A stretch of DNA of 22,678 nt from JAWLCA01 sp050485905 (lineage in GTDB: Bacteria > Pseudomonadota > Alphaproteobacteria > Rhodobacterales > Rhodobacteraceae), in contig JBJHCH010000055.1 of the NCBI GenBank assembly GCA_050485905.1, forward strand, positions 1 to 22,678. The letters run 5' to 3'. The notes below the pieces were generated by a model. The model saw only the letters and a program-made list of their open reading frames with translations. It was not told the DNA's origin and did no database searches. Position numbers and translations under genes: made by a program. Every line of letters begins with the position of its first letter. Positions within the stretch are counted from its first letter, which is position 1. Below, one piece after another: positions 7,730 through 15,764 of this stretch.

Positions 7730-8482
7730 ATGACTGTGTTTGATCCCGGCCCCGGCCCGACCATGGTGCTGGTCCGCCCGCAGATGGGCGAGAACATCGG
7801 CGCGGCCGCGCGTGCGATGTGGAATTTTGGGCTGGGCCGGATGCGGATCGTCGCCCCGCGCGATGGCTGGCCGAACCCCAAGGCGGTGGCGATGGCCAGC
7901 GGGGCGGGGCGGGTACTGGACCATGCGGGGGTATTTGACGACCTGGGCGCCGCGATAGCCGACTGCGACTATGTCCTTGCCACCACCGCCCGCCCGCGCG
8001 GGTTGACCCGCCCGGTGATGACTCCCGAACGCGCGATGGAGCACGCGCGCACCCTGACCGGTCAGGGCAGGCGGGTTGCGGTGATGTTCGGCCCCGAACG
8101 CGCGGGGCTGGAGAACGAGGATATCGTGCGCGCCAATGCCATCGTCAGCGTGCCGGTGAACCCCGATTTCCCCTCGCTCAACCTGGCGCAATGCGTGCTG
8201 CTGACGGCCTATGAGTGGCAGCGCCAGACCGTCGAGGCCGCGCCCGAGGTGCTGGAACTTGCCGGCGCCGACCTTGCCGGCGTGGCCGATATCGACGCGC
8301 TTTTTAACCATTTCTTGTCGAAGTTGACAGCTGTCAACTTTTTCTTCCCGCCGGAGAAGGCGCCGAACATGAAGCTCAATCTGCGCAACATGCTGACCCG
8401 GCTGCCGCTGACGCGGGCCGATGTTCAGACGCTGCACGGCATCCTGCGGCAGATGGACCGGGGCCGCGACGGCGGATCTTGA
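7730..8482 (+). CDS. trmJ: TrmJ-type tRNA (Cm32/Um32) 2'-O-methyltransferase
   Basis: SPOUT-class (SpoU/TrmH superfamily) enzyme that uses S-adenosylmethionine to methylate the ribose of nucleotide 32 in the anticodon loop of some tRNAs. The three family motifs are present: VRPQMGENIGAAARAM (15-30), VAVMFGPERAGLENEDI (116-132) and VPVNPDFPSLNLAQCVLL (141-158), the last forming the knot. The C-terminal tail FFPPEKAPNMKLNLRNMLTR (205-224) is typical of TrmJ rather than other SpoU proteins. The protein is 250 residues. The ATG at 7730 is preferred; a GTG at 7700 overlaps the kynU end and would add 10 residues without homology. A perfect 20-bp palindrome written with locally rare codons lies at codons 198-204. 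Confidence 0.93.
   Translation: MTVFDPGPGPTMVLVRPQMGENIGAAARAMWNFGLGRMRIVAPRDGWPNPKAVAMASGAGRVLDHAGVFDDLGAAIADCDYVLATTARPRGLTRPVMTPERAMEHARTLTGQGRRVAVMFGPERAGLENEDIVRANAIVSVPVNPDFPSLNLAQCVLLTAYEWQRQTVEAAPEVLELAGADLAGVADIDALFNHFLSKLTAVNFFFPPEKAPNMKLNLRNMLTRLPLTRADVQTLHGILRQMDRGRDGGS
8321..8345. promoter_or_regulatory. Perfect 20-bp palindrome plus T tract inside trmJ (FNR-box-like or terminator-like)
   Basis: AAGTTGACAGCTGTCAACTT at 8321-8340 is identical to its own reverse complement and is followed by TTT (five Ts in a row with the arm). The core TTGAC-AGCT-GTCAA (8324-8337) has the 5-4-5 layout of FNR/CRP-family boxes (consensus TTGAT-N4-ATCAA). As RNA it gives an 8-bp stem with an AGCT loop and a U tract, like an intrinsic terminator. 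It sits in a short AT-rich island (8301-8346) about 190 bp before ctaA. Function is inferred only. Confidence 0.45.
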
Positions 8483-8530
8483 AGCTACCCGGCCCCGGCT
8501 CTAGGGTCCGCCGCGCATCAGGAGTCCGGC

Positions 8531-9673
8531 ATGGCCAAGGATCGCAAGCTGTTCGAGGACGTGGGCGCTCGCCCGCGCGAGACCGCCCCGCAGGGCGGCA
8601 TGATCGACCGCGGCCGCGCCGGTGCGCGCGGCGCGATCCGGGTCTGGCTGATGGTGCTGTTCGCGCTGGTCGTGGTGATGATCGCCGTCGGTGGGTTGAC
8701 CCGGCTGACCGACAGCGGCCTGTCGATCACCGAATGGCGCCCGGTGACCGGGGCGATCCCCCCGATGTCGGATGCCGACTGGCAGGCGGAGTTCGATCTT
8801 TATCGCCAGATCCCGCAGTACGAACTGATGAACCAGGGCATGACCCTGGCCGAGTTCAAGGTGATCTACTGGTGGGAATGGGGTCACCGTCAGCTTGGCC
8901 GCGTGATCGGCCTGGTCTGGGGGCTGGGCTTCCTGTTCTTCTGGCTGACCAAGAAAATCCCCGCCGGCTGGACCGGACGGCTGCTGCTGCTGGGCGCGCT
9001 CGGCGGTGTGCAGGGCGCGATCGGCTGGTGGATGGTTGCCAGCGGATTGACGGGAGAGATGGTGCGCGTCGCCTCCTACCGGCTGGCGGTGCATCTGGGG
9101 CTGGCCTTCGTCATCCTCGGCTTCATCGCCTGGTATGTCTTCCGGCTGGGGCGCAGCGAGACCGCATTGCTTCAGGCCCGGCGGGCCAGGGAGGCGAAGC
9201 TCTTCTCAATGTCTACCGGCCTGATGCACTTCGCCTTTCTGCAGATTCTGCTGGGCGCACTGGTGGCCGGGATCGATGCTGGGCGCAGCTATACAGACTG
9301 GCCGCTGATGCACGGCGTGTTCTTCCCGCCCGAGAGCTTCGACGTGACGCCAGTCTGGCGCAACTTTTTCGAGAACCCTGCGCTGGTGCAGTTCATGCAC
9401 CGGATGGCGGGCTATCTGCTGTTGGTGTTCGCCGTCGTCGTCTGGCTGCGCGGCCGCAAGAGCCCCCATGCCGCCACGCGCGGCGCCTTTGCGGCCGTTC
9501 TGGGCGGGATGGTCTTTCAGGCCGTTCTGGGTGTGGCGACCGTGATGCACGGCGCGCCGTGGCAATTGGCGATCCTGCACCAGTTCACCGCCGTCGTGCT
9601 CTGGGTGCTGATCCTGCGCGCGCGGCACCTCGCGCTTTTCCCGCCAGCCACGCAACTGAGGGGCCGTGCATGA
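8531..9673 (+). CDS. ctaA: Heme A synthase (CtaA, type 2)
   Basis: Inner-membrane monooxygenase that oxidises the C8 methyl of heme O to the formyl of heme A for aa3-type cytochrome oxidase. The 380-residue protein has about eight hydrophobic helices in two four-helix halves. Candidate heme-ligand histidines occur at His119 (WWEWGHRQLGR), His188 (YRLAVHLGLAF), His290 (QFMHRMAGYLLL) and His350 (LAILHQFTAVVLW), one pair per half. GGLTRLTDSGLSITEWRPV (54-72) is the family signature. A 30-residue polar N-terminus precedes helix 1, as in alphaproteobacterial CtaA. AGGAG lies 6 nt before the ATG. The stop overlaps the next start as ATGA, so the two genes are translationally coupled. Co-location with TrmJ and an M32 peptidase does not suggest a shared pathway. 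Confidence 0.96.
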   Translation: MAKDRKLFEDVGARPRETAPQGGMIDRGRAGARGAIRVWLMVLFALVVVMIAVGGLTRLTDSGLSITEWRPVTGAIPPMSDADWQAEFDLYRQIPQYELMNQGMTLAEFKVIYWWEWGHRQLGRVIGLVWGLGFLFFWLTKKIPAGWTGRLLLLGALGGVQGAIGWWMVASGLTGEMVRVASYRLAVHLGLAFVILGFIAWYVFRLGRSETALLQARRAREAKLFSMSTGLMHFAFLQILLGALVAGIDAGRSYTDWPLMHGVFFPPESFDVTPVWRNFFENPALVQFMHRMAGYLLLVFAVVVWLRGRKSPHAATRGAFAAVLGGMVFQAVLGVATVMHGAPWQLAILHQFTAVVLWVLILRARHLALFPPATQLRGRA

Positions 9674-11139
9674 CTGCCTATGACGATCTGATCGCCTTTA
9701 CCCGTGAAACCGTGGCGCTGGCGCAGGTGGCCGGGCGGCTGGGCTGGGATCAGGAGACGATGATGCCGCGTGGGGCGAGCGCCCAGCGGTCAGAGGAGAT
9801 GGCGGCGCTGGAGGGCGTGCTGCACGCGCGCCGCACCGACCCGCGGGTGGGCGACTGGCTGGAGCTGGCCACAGCACCGGACGAGGCAGGCGCTGCGCAA
9901 CAGCGCGAGATCGCGCGCACCTATCACCGCAACGCCAAGGTGCCATCGCGGCTGGCCTCGGAAATCGCCCGAGTCACCAGCCTGTCTCAGGGCATCTGGG
10001 CCAATGCGCGGCGGACCGAGGATGTGGCATCTTTCCTGCCGATCCTCTCCGACGTGCTGCGCCTGCGCCGCGAGGAAGCCGCGGCGCTGGCCGGGGATGG
10101 CGATCTCTATGACGCGCTGCTCAACGACTACGAACCCGGCGCGACGGGGGCCGAGATCGCAGCCATGTTCGACCGGCTGCGTCCGCGGCTGGTGGCGCTG
10201 CGCGACAGGGTGCTGGGTGCACCAGAGCCAAAGGCGCTGAGCGGTGACTTCCCGGCCGAGGGTCAGCTTGCCCTGTCGCGCGATCTGGCGCGCGCCTTCG
10301 GCTATGATTTCGACCGCGGGCGGCTGGATCTGGCTGTGCATCCGTTCAGCTCCGGCTCCGGCGCCGACGTGCGGATCACCACGCGGGTCAACCCGGCGGA
10401 CCCGCTCAACTGCTTCTATTCGACGATCCACGAGGTCGGCCATGCCGCCTATGAGCAGGGCATCAATCCGGCCTACGGGCTGACGGCCATCGGGCAGGGC
10501 GCCTCGATGGGCGTTCACGAAAGCCAGAGCCGCATCTACGAGAACCAGTTGGGCCGCAGCCGCGCCTTTGCCGGCTGGCTGTTCGGCCGGATGCGCGAAA
10601 CCTTCGGCGACATCGGCACCGACGATCCCGACGCCTTCTACGCTACCATCAACCGGGTCACCCCCGGTTATATCCGGACCGAGGCGGATGAGGTGCAGTA
10701 CAACCTGCATATCCTGATGCGTTTCGATCTGGAACGCGCGCTGATCGGTGGCGGGCTGGAGGTGACGGATCTGCAGGATGCCTGGAACGCCCGGTTTCAG
10801 GCGGATTTCGGCGTGTCGGTCGACCGGCCGTCGAACGGGCTGTTGCAGGATGTGCACTGGTCGATCGGCCTGTTCGGCTATTTCCCGACCTACAGCCTGG
10901 GCAATGTCTATGCCGGCTGCCTGCATGCGGCACTCCGGGGCGATCTGCCCGACCTCGACGCCCACCTGGCCCGCGGCGACCTGACCCCGGCGACGACATG
11001 GCTGCACCAGCGGTTGCAGCGATACGGCAGCCTGCGCACCCCGCGCGAGACGATTGCCCATGCCATCGGCGAGCAACCGACCGAAGCCCCGCTTCTGGAC
11101 TATCTTGAGGCGAAATTCTCGGCCATTTACGGGTTTTGA
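9670..11139 (+). CDS. M32-family (Taq-type) metallocarboxypeptidase
   Basis: Cytosolic zinc carboxypeptidase of family M32, removing C-terminal residues from peptides. The 489-residue length is usual for the family. The zinc motif HEVGH (254-258, in STIHEVGHAAYEQG) supplies two His ligands and the catalytic Glu. HESQSRIYENQLGRS (283-297) gives the third ligand, Glu284, and the M32 signature. DVRITTRVN (233-241) and GYIRTEADEVQYNLHILMR (333-351) are further M32 blocks. The start is fixed by the ATGA overlap with ctaA. The same frame is open far upstream through ctaA, but that extension has no family similarity. There is no signal peptide. Confidence 0.95.
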   Translation: MTAYDDLIAFTRETVALAQVAGRLGWDQETMMPRGASAQRSEEMAALEGVLHARRTDPRVGDWLELATAPDEAGAAQQREIARTYHRNAKVPSRLASEIARVTSLSQGIWANARRTEDVASFLPILSDVLRLRREEAAALAGDGDLYDALLNDYEPGATGAEIAAMFDRLRPRLVALRDRVLGAPEPKALSGDFPAEGQLALSRDLARAFGYDFDRGRLDLAVHPFSSGSGADVRITTRVNPADPLNCFYSTIHEVGHAAYEQGINPAYGLTAIGQGASMGVHESQSRIYENQLGRSRAFAGWLFGRMRETFGDIGTDDPDAFYATINRVTPGYIRTEADEVQYNLHILMRFDLERALIGGGLEVTDLQDAWNARFQADFGVSVDRPSNGLLQDVHWSIGLFGYFPTYSLGNVYAGCLHAALRGDLPDLDAHLARGDLTPATTWLHQRLQRYGSLRTPRETIAHAIGEQPTEAPLLDYLEAKFSAIYGF

Positions 11140-11222
11140 CGGCGCCTTCGTGAACTTGGGGCGCTTGCCCCGGTCGGCGCCAGCGCCTATTGATCGCGGA
11201 ACCGCAAAGCCAAGGGGACCGC

Positions 11223-13055
11223 ATGGCCAAGGGTGCAAGGGGCAAGGGCGCCAATATCTTCGTCTGGATCATTCTGGGCCTGCTGATTGTTGGCCTGGCC
11301 GGGTTCGGCGTGGGCGGCTTCGGCGGCAACGTCCGGTCCATCGGCAAGGTCGGCGACCGCGAGATCACCACCTCGGACTATGCCCGCGCGCTGCAGCAGG
11401 AGATCCGTGCCTATGAGGCGCAGATCGGCCAGCCGGTCGGCGTGCCGCAGGCCCTGACTTTGGGGATCGACCGCAACGTGCGCGCCCAACTCGTGACGCT
11501 TGCCGCGCTCGACCACGAAACCGGGCGGCTTGGCCTGTCGGTGGGCGACGACACCGTGGGGCAGGAGCTTCTGGCCGTGCCGGCCTTTCAGGGCCTCGAC
11601 GGAAGCTTCGACCGAGAGGCGTATCGCTTCTCGCTCCAGCAGGCGGGGTTGAGCGAGCGCGAGTTCGAGGAGCAGGTCCGCTTCGAGACCGCGCGCACCG
11701 TTCTGCAGGGGGCCGTCGTCGGCGCCGTCAGGGCGCCCGACGCGCTGACGCAGGCGGTGTTCGACTGGGCGACGGAGCGGCGCGCGTTCAGCCACCTGAC
11801 CCTTGGCAGCGCCGATCTGGAAACCCCGCTGGGTGAGCCGGGCGACGCGGAACTTCAGGCCTTCTACGACGCCAACATCGACCGCTACACCCGGCCCGAG
11901 ACAAAGGTGATCACCTATGTCTGGCTGACGCCCGACATGCTGCTGGACACGGTGGAGGTGGACGAGGTCGCTCTGCGCGAAGCCTATGATCGCCGCATCA
12001 ACGAGTTTCGCCAGCCAGAGCGCCGGCTGGTGGAGCGGCTGGTCTTCGGCAGCATGGAAGAGGCCGAGCAGGCCGCCGCGCAGATGCGCGAGGATGAGGC
12101 CATCTTTGACGAGACCATCGCCATACGCGACCTGGACCCGGCGGATGTGGACCTTGGCGATGTCACCCAGGGTCAGCTCGGCACGGCGGGCGAGGCCGTC
12201 TTTGCGCTGGAGGATCCGGGCATCGCAGGCCCGGTGCAGACCTCACTCGGCCCGGCGGTGTTTCGCGTCAACGCTCTTCTCGCCGCCCGCGAGACGCCGT
12301 TCGAGGAAGCGGTGCCATTACTGCGCGACGAACTGGCGCTGGACCGGGCGCGCCGCGTGATCTCCGACATGTATGACGATGTCGAGGATGCGCTGGCCGG
12401 TGGCGCCACGCTGGAACAGATCGCAAGCGAGACGGACCTCGAACTTGGCCTGATCGAATGGGTCGAGGGCATGTCCGAGGGGATCGCCGGTTACAGCCGG
12501 TTCCGCGATGCGGCCGAGGAGGCCGCGATGGGCGATTTCCCCGAGACCTTCGTGCTGGAGGATGGCAGCATCGCCGCCATTCGGCTGGAAGAAATCCAGC
12601 CCCCCGCGCCGCGCCCGCTGGACGAGGTGGTGGTGCAGGTGATCGAGGGCTGGGAAGCGGCTGCGACCGAAGAGGCGCTGGCCGAGCAGGCCGAGGCGCT
12701 GCTCGCCGAGGACGCCGATCTTGCGGCGCTGGGCTACCAGCTGCTCGAGGTCGACCCGGTGCCGCGCGATGGCTTTGTCGAGGGCGTGCCGCCTGCCGTG
12801 CTGACAGCCGTCTTCGAGATGGAGCCGGGCGAGCGGCGCATGGTGGCGGCTGACGGGGCGGTGCATCTGGTCCAGCTTGACCGGATCGAGGGCGCGGGCG
12901 CCGAGTCCGCGGGCCTGCGCGGCGCCATCGCCTCGGATCTGGCGCAGGCGATGGCACAGGACGTGTTCCAGCTTTTCGCCGGCGCCGTGCAGCGAGAGGC
13001 GGGGATCAGCCTGAACGAAGCGGCCATCAACGCCGTCCACGCCCAGTTCCGCTGA
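11223..13055 (+). CDS. ppiD: PpiD-like membrane-anchored SurA-N/parvulin peptidyl-prolyl isomerase
   Basis: A 610-residue protein with a basic N-terminus (MAKGARGKG), one membrane helix at about 11-34 and a long periplasmic part. The order matches PpiD: a SurA_N-like chaperone region (about 40-190, beginning IGKVGDREITTSDYARAL) and a parvulin-type PPIC domain (about 268-352, ending AVFALEDPGIAGPVQTSLG followed by PAVFRVNALL). A second chaperone-like helical region (about 355-610) completes it. It probably assists folding of newly exported envelope proteins at the inner membrane. The parvulin core looks diverged, so isomerase activity is uncertain and the chaperone function is the safer call. 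The ATG at 11223 has AAGGGGA 4 nt upstream; an upstream in-frame ATG at 11190 lacks such a site. trpE starts 9 nt after the stop. Confidence 0.88.
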   Translation: MAKGARGKGANIFVWIILGLLIVGLAGFGVGGFGGNVRSIGKVGDREITTSDYARALQQEIRAYEAQIGQPVGVPQALTLGIDRNVRAQLVTLAALDHETGRLGLSVGDDTVGQELLAVPAFQGLDGSFDREAYRFSLQQAGLSEREFEEQVRFETARTVLQGAVVGAVRAPDALTQAVFDWATERRAFSHLTLGSADLETPLGEPGDAELQAFYDANIDRYTRPETKVITYVWLTPDMLLDTVEVDEVALREAYDRRINEFRQPERRLVERLVFGSMEEAEQAAAQMREDEAIFDETIAIRDLDPADVDLGDVTQGQLGTAGEAVFALEDPGIAGPVQTSLGPAVFRVNALLAARETPFEEAVPLLRDELALDRARRVISDMYDDVEDALAGGATLEQIASETDLELGLIEWVEGMSEGIAGYSRFRDAAEEAAMGDFPETFVLEDGSIAAIRLEEIQPPAPRPLDEVVVQVIEGWEAAATEEALAEQAEALLAEDADLAALGYQLLEVDPVPRDGFVEGVPPAVLTAVFEMEPGERRMVAADGAVHLVQLDRIEGAGAESAGLRGAIASDLAQAMAQDVFQLFAGAVQREAGISLNEAAINAVHAQFR

Positions 13056-13064
13056 GCCCTGCCG

Positions 13065-14576
13065 GTGTCGCTGATCCCCGCCTTTGACGCCTTCGAGGCC
13101 GGCTGGAACGCGGGGAAGAACCAGCTTGTCTATGCCCGGCTCGCCGCCGATCTGGACACGCCCGTCAGCCTGATGCTGAAACTGTCCGAGGCGCGGCGCG
13201 ACAGCTTCATGCTGGAAAGCGTCACCGGCGGAGAGGTGCGCGGCCGCTATTCCGTTGTCGGAATGAAGCCTGACCTGATCTGGCAATGCCATGGCGAGGC
13301 AAGCCGCATCAACCGCCAGGCGCGGTTTGATTCCGAGGGGTGGGAGGATTTGCCCGGCCACCCGCTGGAAACCCTCCGCGCCCTGATCGCCGAAAGCCGG
13401 ATCGACATGCCTGCCGACCTGCCCGCCATCGCCGCGGGGCTGTTCGGCTATCTGGGCTACGACATGATCCGGCTGGTGGAGCATCTGCCGGACGTGAACC
13501 CCGACCCGCTGGGCCTGCCCGATGCGGTGCTGATGCGCCCCTCGGTCGTGGCGGTGCTGGACGGGGTGAAGGGCGAGGTGACGGTCGTGTCACCCGCCTG
13601 GGTCGGGTCCGGCCTGTCGGCGCGGGCGGCCTATGCCCAGGCGGCGGAGCGGGTGATGGATGCGCTGCGCGATCTGGAACGCAGTGCGGGCGCGGGCCAG
13701 CGCAGCCTGGGCGACGCGGCCCCGGCGGGGCAGCCGGTGTCGAACTTCACCAAACCCGCCTACATGGCGGCGGTGGAGCGGGCCAAGGACTACATCCGCG
13801 CCGGTGACATCTTTCAGGTTGTCCCCGCGCAGAGGTGGACGGTGCCGTTCTCGCTCCCGCCCTTCGCGCTCTACCGCTCGCTGCGCCGCACCAACCCCTC
13901 GCCCTTCATGTTCTTCTTCAACTTCGGCGGCTTTCAGGTGATCGGCGCCAGCCCCGAGATCCTGGTGCGGCTGCGCGGCGGCGAGGTGACGATCCGCCCC
14001 ATCGCCGGCACCCGCCCCCGCGGCGCCACGCCCGAGGAAGACCGCGCGCTGGAGGCCGACCTGCTGGCCGATCCCAAGGAGCGCGCCGAGCATCTGATGC
14101 TTCTGGATCTTGGGCGCAACGACGTCGGCCGGGTGGCCAAGGTCGGAACCGTGCACCCGACCGAGGAATTCATCATCGAACGCTACAGCCACGTCATGCA
14201 CATCGTCTCGAACGTGGTGGGCATGCTCTCGGACGATCACGACGCGCTTTCTGCCCTGCTGGCCGGGCTGCCGGCCGGCACCGTTTCGGGCGCGCCAAAG
14301 GTGCGGGCGATGCAGATCATCGACGAACTGGAGCCGGAAAAGCGCGGCGTCTACGGCGGCGCCTGCGGCTATTTCTCGGCGAACGGCGAGATGGACATGT
14401 GCATCGCGCTGCGCACCGCGGTGCTGAAGGACGAAAAGCTCTATGTCCAGGCCGGCGGCGGCGTGGTCTACGACAGCGACCCCGAGGCGGAGTGGCAGGA
14501 GACGGTCAACAAATCCCGCGCCCTGATGCGCGCGGCCGAAGATGCCGGGCTGTTCGTGCAGCGCGGCAACGACTGA
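13065..14576 (+). CDS. trpE: Anthranilate synthase component I
   Basis: Converts chorismate to anthranilate, using ammonia from the TrpG glutaminase, as the first step of tryptophan synthesis. The 503 residues comprise the N-terminal regulatory lobe, with FMLESVTGGEVRGRYS (48-63), a variant of the LLES motif that binds feedback tryptophan. The chorismate-binding domain contains IRPIAGTRPRG, LMLLDLGRNDVGRV, GTVSGAPKVRAM, GGACGYFS and QAGGGVVYDSDP. The start is GTG at 13065, 9 nt after the ppiD stop, and no Shine-Dalgarno sequence is visible, so translation is probably coupled to ppiD. trpG/trpD/trpC do not follow; a tRNA gene on the other strand does. No trp leader peptide is visible. Kynureninase, also yielding anthranilate, lies about 6 kb away without obvious linkage. 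Confidence 0.96.
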   Translation: MSLIPAFDAFEAGWNAGKNQLVYARLAADLDTPVSLMLKLSEARRDSFMLESVTGGEVRGRYSVVGMKPDLIWQCHGEASRINRQARFDSEGWEDLPGHPLETLRALIAESRIDMPADLPAIAAGLFGYLGYDMIRLVEHLPDVNPDPLGLPDAVLMRPSVVAVLDGVKGEVTVVSPAWVGSGLSARAAYAQAAERVMDALRDLERSAGAGQRSLGDAAPAGQPVSNFTKPAYMAAVERAKDYIRAGDIFQVVPAQRWTVPFSLPPFALYRSLRRTNPSPFMFFFNFGGFQVIGASPEILVRLRGGEVTIRPIAGTRPRGATPEEDRALEADLLADPKERAEHLMLLDLGRNDVGRVAKVGTVHPTEEFIIERYSHVMHIVSNVVGMLSDDHDALSALLAGLPAGTVSGAPKVRAMQIIDELEPEKRGVYGGACGYFSANGEMDMCIALRTAVLKDEKLYVQAGGGVVYDSDPEAEWQETVNKSRALMRAAEDAGLFVQRGND

Positions 14577-14677
14577 CCGCAAGCCCCGCGCGAACCTCGC
14601 CGGAAATACCGCGCGTTGAAAACAACTGGAATCCTGCGGCCCGATCCGGACCCCTAGACTGCATTCGCAGGGGTGGG

Positions 14678-14767
14678 TGGCGGAGACGATGGGATTCGAA
14701 CCCACGAGACGGTTCCCCGTCTACTCCCTTAGCAGGGGAGCGCCTTCGACCACTCGGCCACGTCTCC
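14678..14767 (-). tRNA. tRNA-Ser (anticodon GCT)
   Basis: Reading the minus strand from 14767, the acceptor stem GGAGACG pairs with CGTCTCC (14688-14682), followed by discriminator G and an encoded CCA (14680-14678). The anticodon arm CTCCC-CTGCTAA-GGGAG gives anticodon GCT (complement AGC at 14731-14733), which reads AGC/AGU serine codons. A long variable arm (GACGG...CCGTC), the class II mark of serine tRNAs, and the T arm GGGTTCGAATCCC are present. Total 90 nt with CCA. Confidence 0.97.
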
Positions 14768-14775
14768 ACCGACGC

Positions 14776-14804
14776 GGATAGCAGTGTTTAGACATTGGAT
14801 ACAA
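14776..14804 (-). promoter_or_regulatory. Possible promoter of tRNA-Ser
   Basis: On the minus strand TTGTAT (14804-14799) and CTATCC (14781-14776) are separated by 17 nt. The second hexamer ends 8 nt before the tRNA 5' end, which leaves almost no leader. The match to a sigma-70 promoter is weak. Confidence 0.25.
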
Positions 14805-14970
14805 GGCCGAAAACGGTGCGCCGGGCCAAGTGCGTCGCTTGCCGTCGCCGGCGGGCCAGATAGAGCGCCGCGTGACCCTGCCGCGGGCGCTGGCCGCAAG
14901 AATCCGGCGAGCATCGGTTGCGTAGAAGCCCCTCGCTCGCCCCCTTTCACCGCAAATCGCCACCGCACCC

Positions 14971-14993
14971 GCCCCGCGCCTTCGCGGCGGGGC
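14971..14993. other. GC-rich hairpin between tRNA-Ser and infC
   Basis: Arms GCCCCGC (14971-14977) and GCGGGGC (14987-14993) enclose a 9-nt loop. On the minus strand it lies 43 nt past the infC stop and could end that transcript, but no T tract follows on that strand. On the plus strand AGGGGGTTTT follows. The rest of the 14768-15036 spacer holds nothing else I can identify. Confidence 0.35.
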
Positions 14994-15036
14994 AGGGGGT
15001 TTTGATCGCTCTGCTGTCGAAAATGCGCCCGTCAGG

Positions 15037-15576
15037 TCAGCGCGGGCCGATCATCATGATCATCTGGCGGCCTTCCATCTTCGGCATGTTCTCGATCTTG
15101 CCGATCTCGGCCACGTCCGCGGCCACACGATTCAGAAGCTCTGCGCCAAGCTGCTGGTGCGCCATCTCGCGGCCGCGGAAGCGGAGCGTGATCTTCACCT
15201 TGTCGCCCTCTTCCAGGAACTTCTTCACCGACCGCATCTTGACCTCGTAATCATGGGTATCGGTTCCGGGGCGGAACTTGATCTCCTTGATCTCGATGAT
15301 CTTCTGCTTCTTGCGCGCCTCGGCCTCGCGCTTCTGCTGTTCGTATTTGAACTTGCCGAAATCCATGATCTTGCAGACCGGCGGGACGGCGTTTGGCGAA
15401 ATCTCCACCAGGTCAAGACCGGCCTCCTCGGCCAGCATCATCGCGCGGGCCGGGGTCACGACCCCGATGTTCTCGCCCTCGGCGCCGATCAGGCGAATTT
15501 CCGGTGCGCGGATCTTGTCGTTGACCCGAGGGCCGGTGTCGCGCTGCGGCGGGGCGTTGTGGGGTCTGCGGGCTAT
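15037..15576 (-). CDS. infC: Translation initiation factor IF-3 (ATA start)
   Basis: IF3 binds the 30S subunit, prevents 50S joining and checks start-codon pairing. The protein read from 15576 is 179 residues, the usual IF3 length. The N-domain has RVNDKIRAPEIRLIG (17-31) and ENIGVVTPARAMMLAEEAG. The C-domain has KIMDFGKFKYEQQKREAEARKK, IKEIKFRPGTDTHDYEVK and LRFRGREMAHQQLG. No ATG, GTG or TTG lies between the in-frame upstream TAA and the N-domain. The codon at 15576-15574 is ATA, 8 nt behind AAGGA, and the following residues ARRPHN match what I recall of relatives. The first canonical start (GTG at 15459) would delete the N-domain. Rare AUU/AUC/AUA starts underlie IF3 autoregulation in known cases. 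rpmI and rplT are not downstream. Confidence 0.93.
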   Translation of the reverse strand: MARRPHNAPPQRDTGPRVNDKIRAPEIRLIGAEGENIGVVTPARAMMLAEEAGLDLVEISPNAVPPVCKIMDFGKFKYEQQKREAEARKKQKIIEIKEIKFRPGTDTHDYEVKMRSVKKFLEEGDKVKITLRFRGREMAHQQLGAELLNRVAADVAEIGKIENMPKMEGRQMIMMIGPR

Positions 15577-15635
15577 GGCGTGGTTCCTTTTCTCGTTTTG
15601 GACGGTGGCAAATTAAACCCGGCGCCGCGGTCTTT

Positions 15636-15667
15636 CAACCTGATCTTTCCGCCGGCCCGAAAGGTTG
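15636..15667 (-). promoter_or_regulatory. Inverted repeat in the infC upstream region
   Basis: CAACCT (15636-15641) and AGGTTG (15662-15667) are complementary and enclose a second pair (CTTTC / GAAAG) around GCCGGC. It lies 59 nt before the infC start on the minus strand and about 97 nt before the divergent coiled-coil gene. It could be a leader hairpin or an operator; I cannot tell which. Confidence 0.3.
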
Positions 15668-15764
15668 CGGGCCTAGGGCGTTCTGCCCTTTCATCGGGCC
15701 GGGCAAGGTGGCATATCCCCGGCACGTCCGTTTCACCGGACCGGACCCCACGAAGGAGATCAGG

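Noticed and set aside
8479..9669. A long in-frame extension upstream of the M32 peptidase running through ctaA
   Set aside because: It is rich in Arg/Gly/Ala with no family similarity and is explained by the GC-rich third positions of ctaA in another frame; the peptidase start is fixed by the ATGA overlap.
13590..14705. A 371-codon minus-strand frame across trpE
   Set aside because: It is a shadow of trpE and also crosses the tRNA gene; no domain is recognisable.
14678..14767. tRNA-Ser as an integration site for a mobile element
   Set aside because: No duplicated 3' tRNA fragment or integrase gene is visible nearby; both flanks hold core genes.
14721..14968. Short minus-strand frames ending in DVAEWSKALPC
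   Set aside because: They run into the tRNA-Ser gene and this tail is the usual false translation of serine tRNA sequence.
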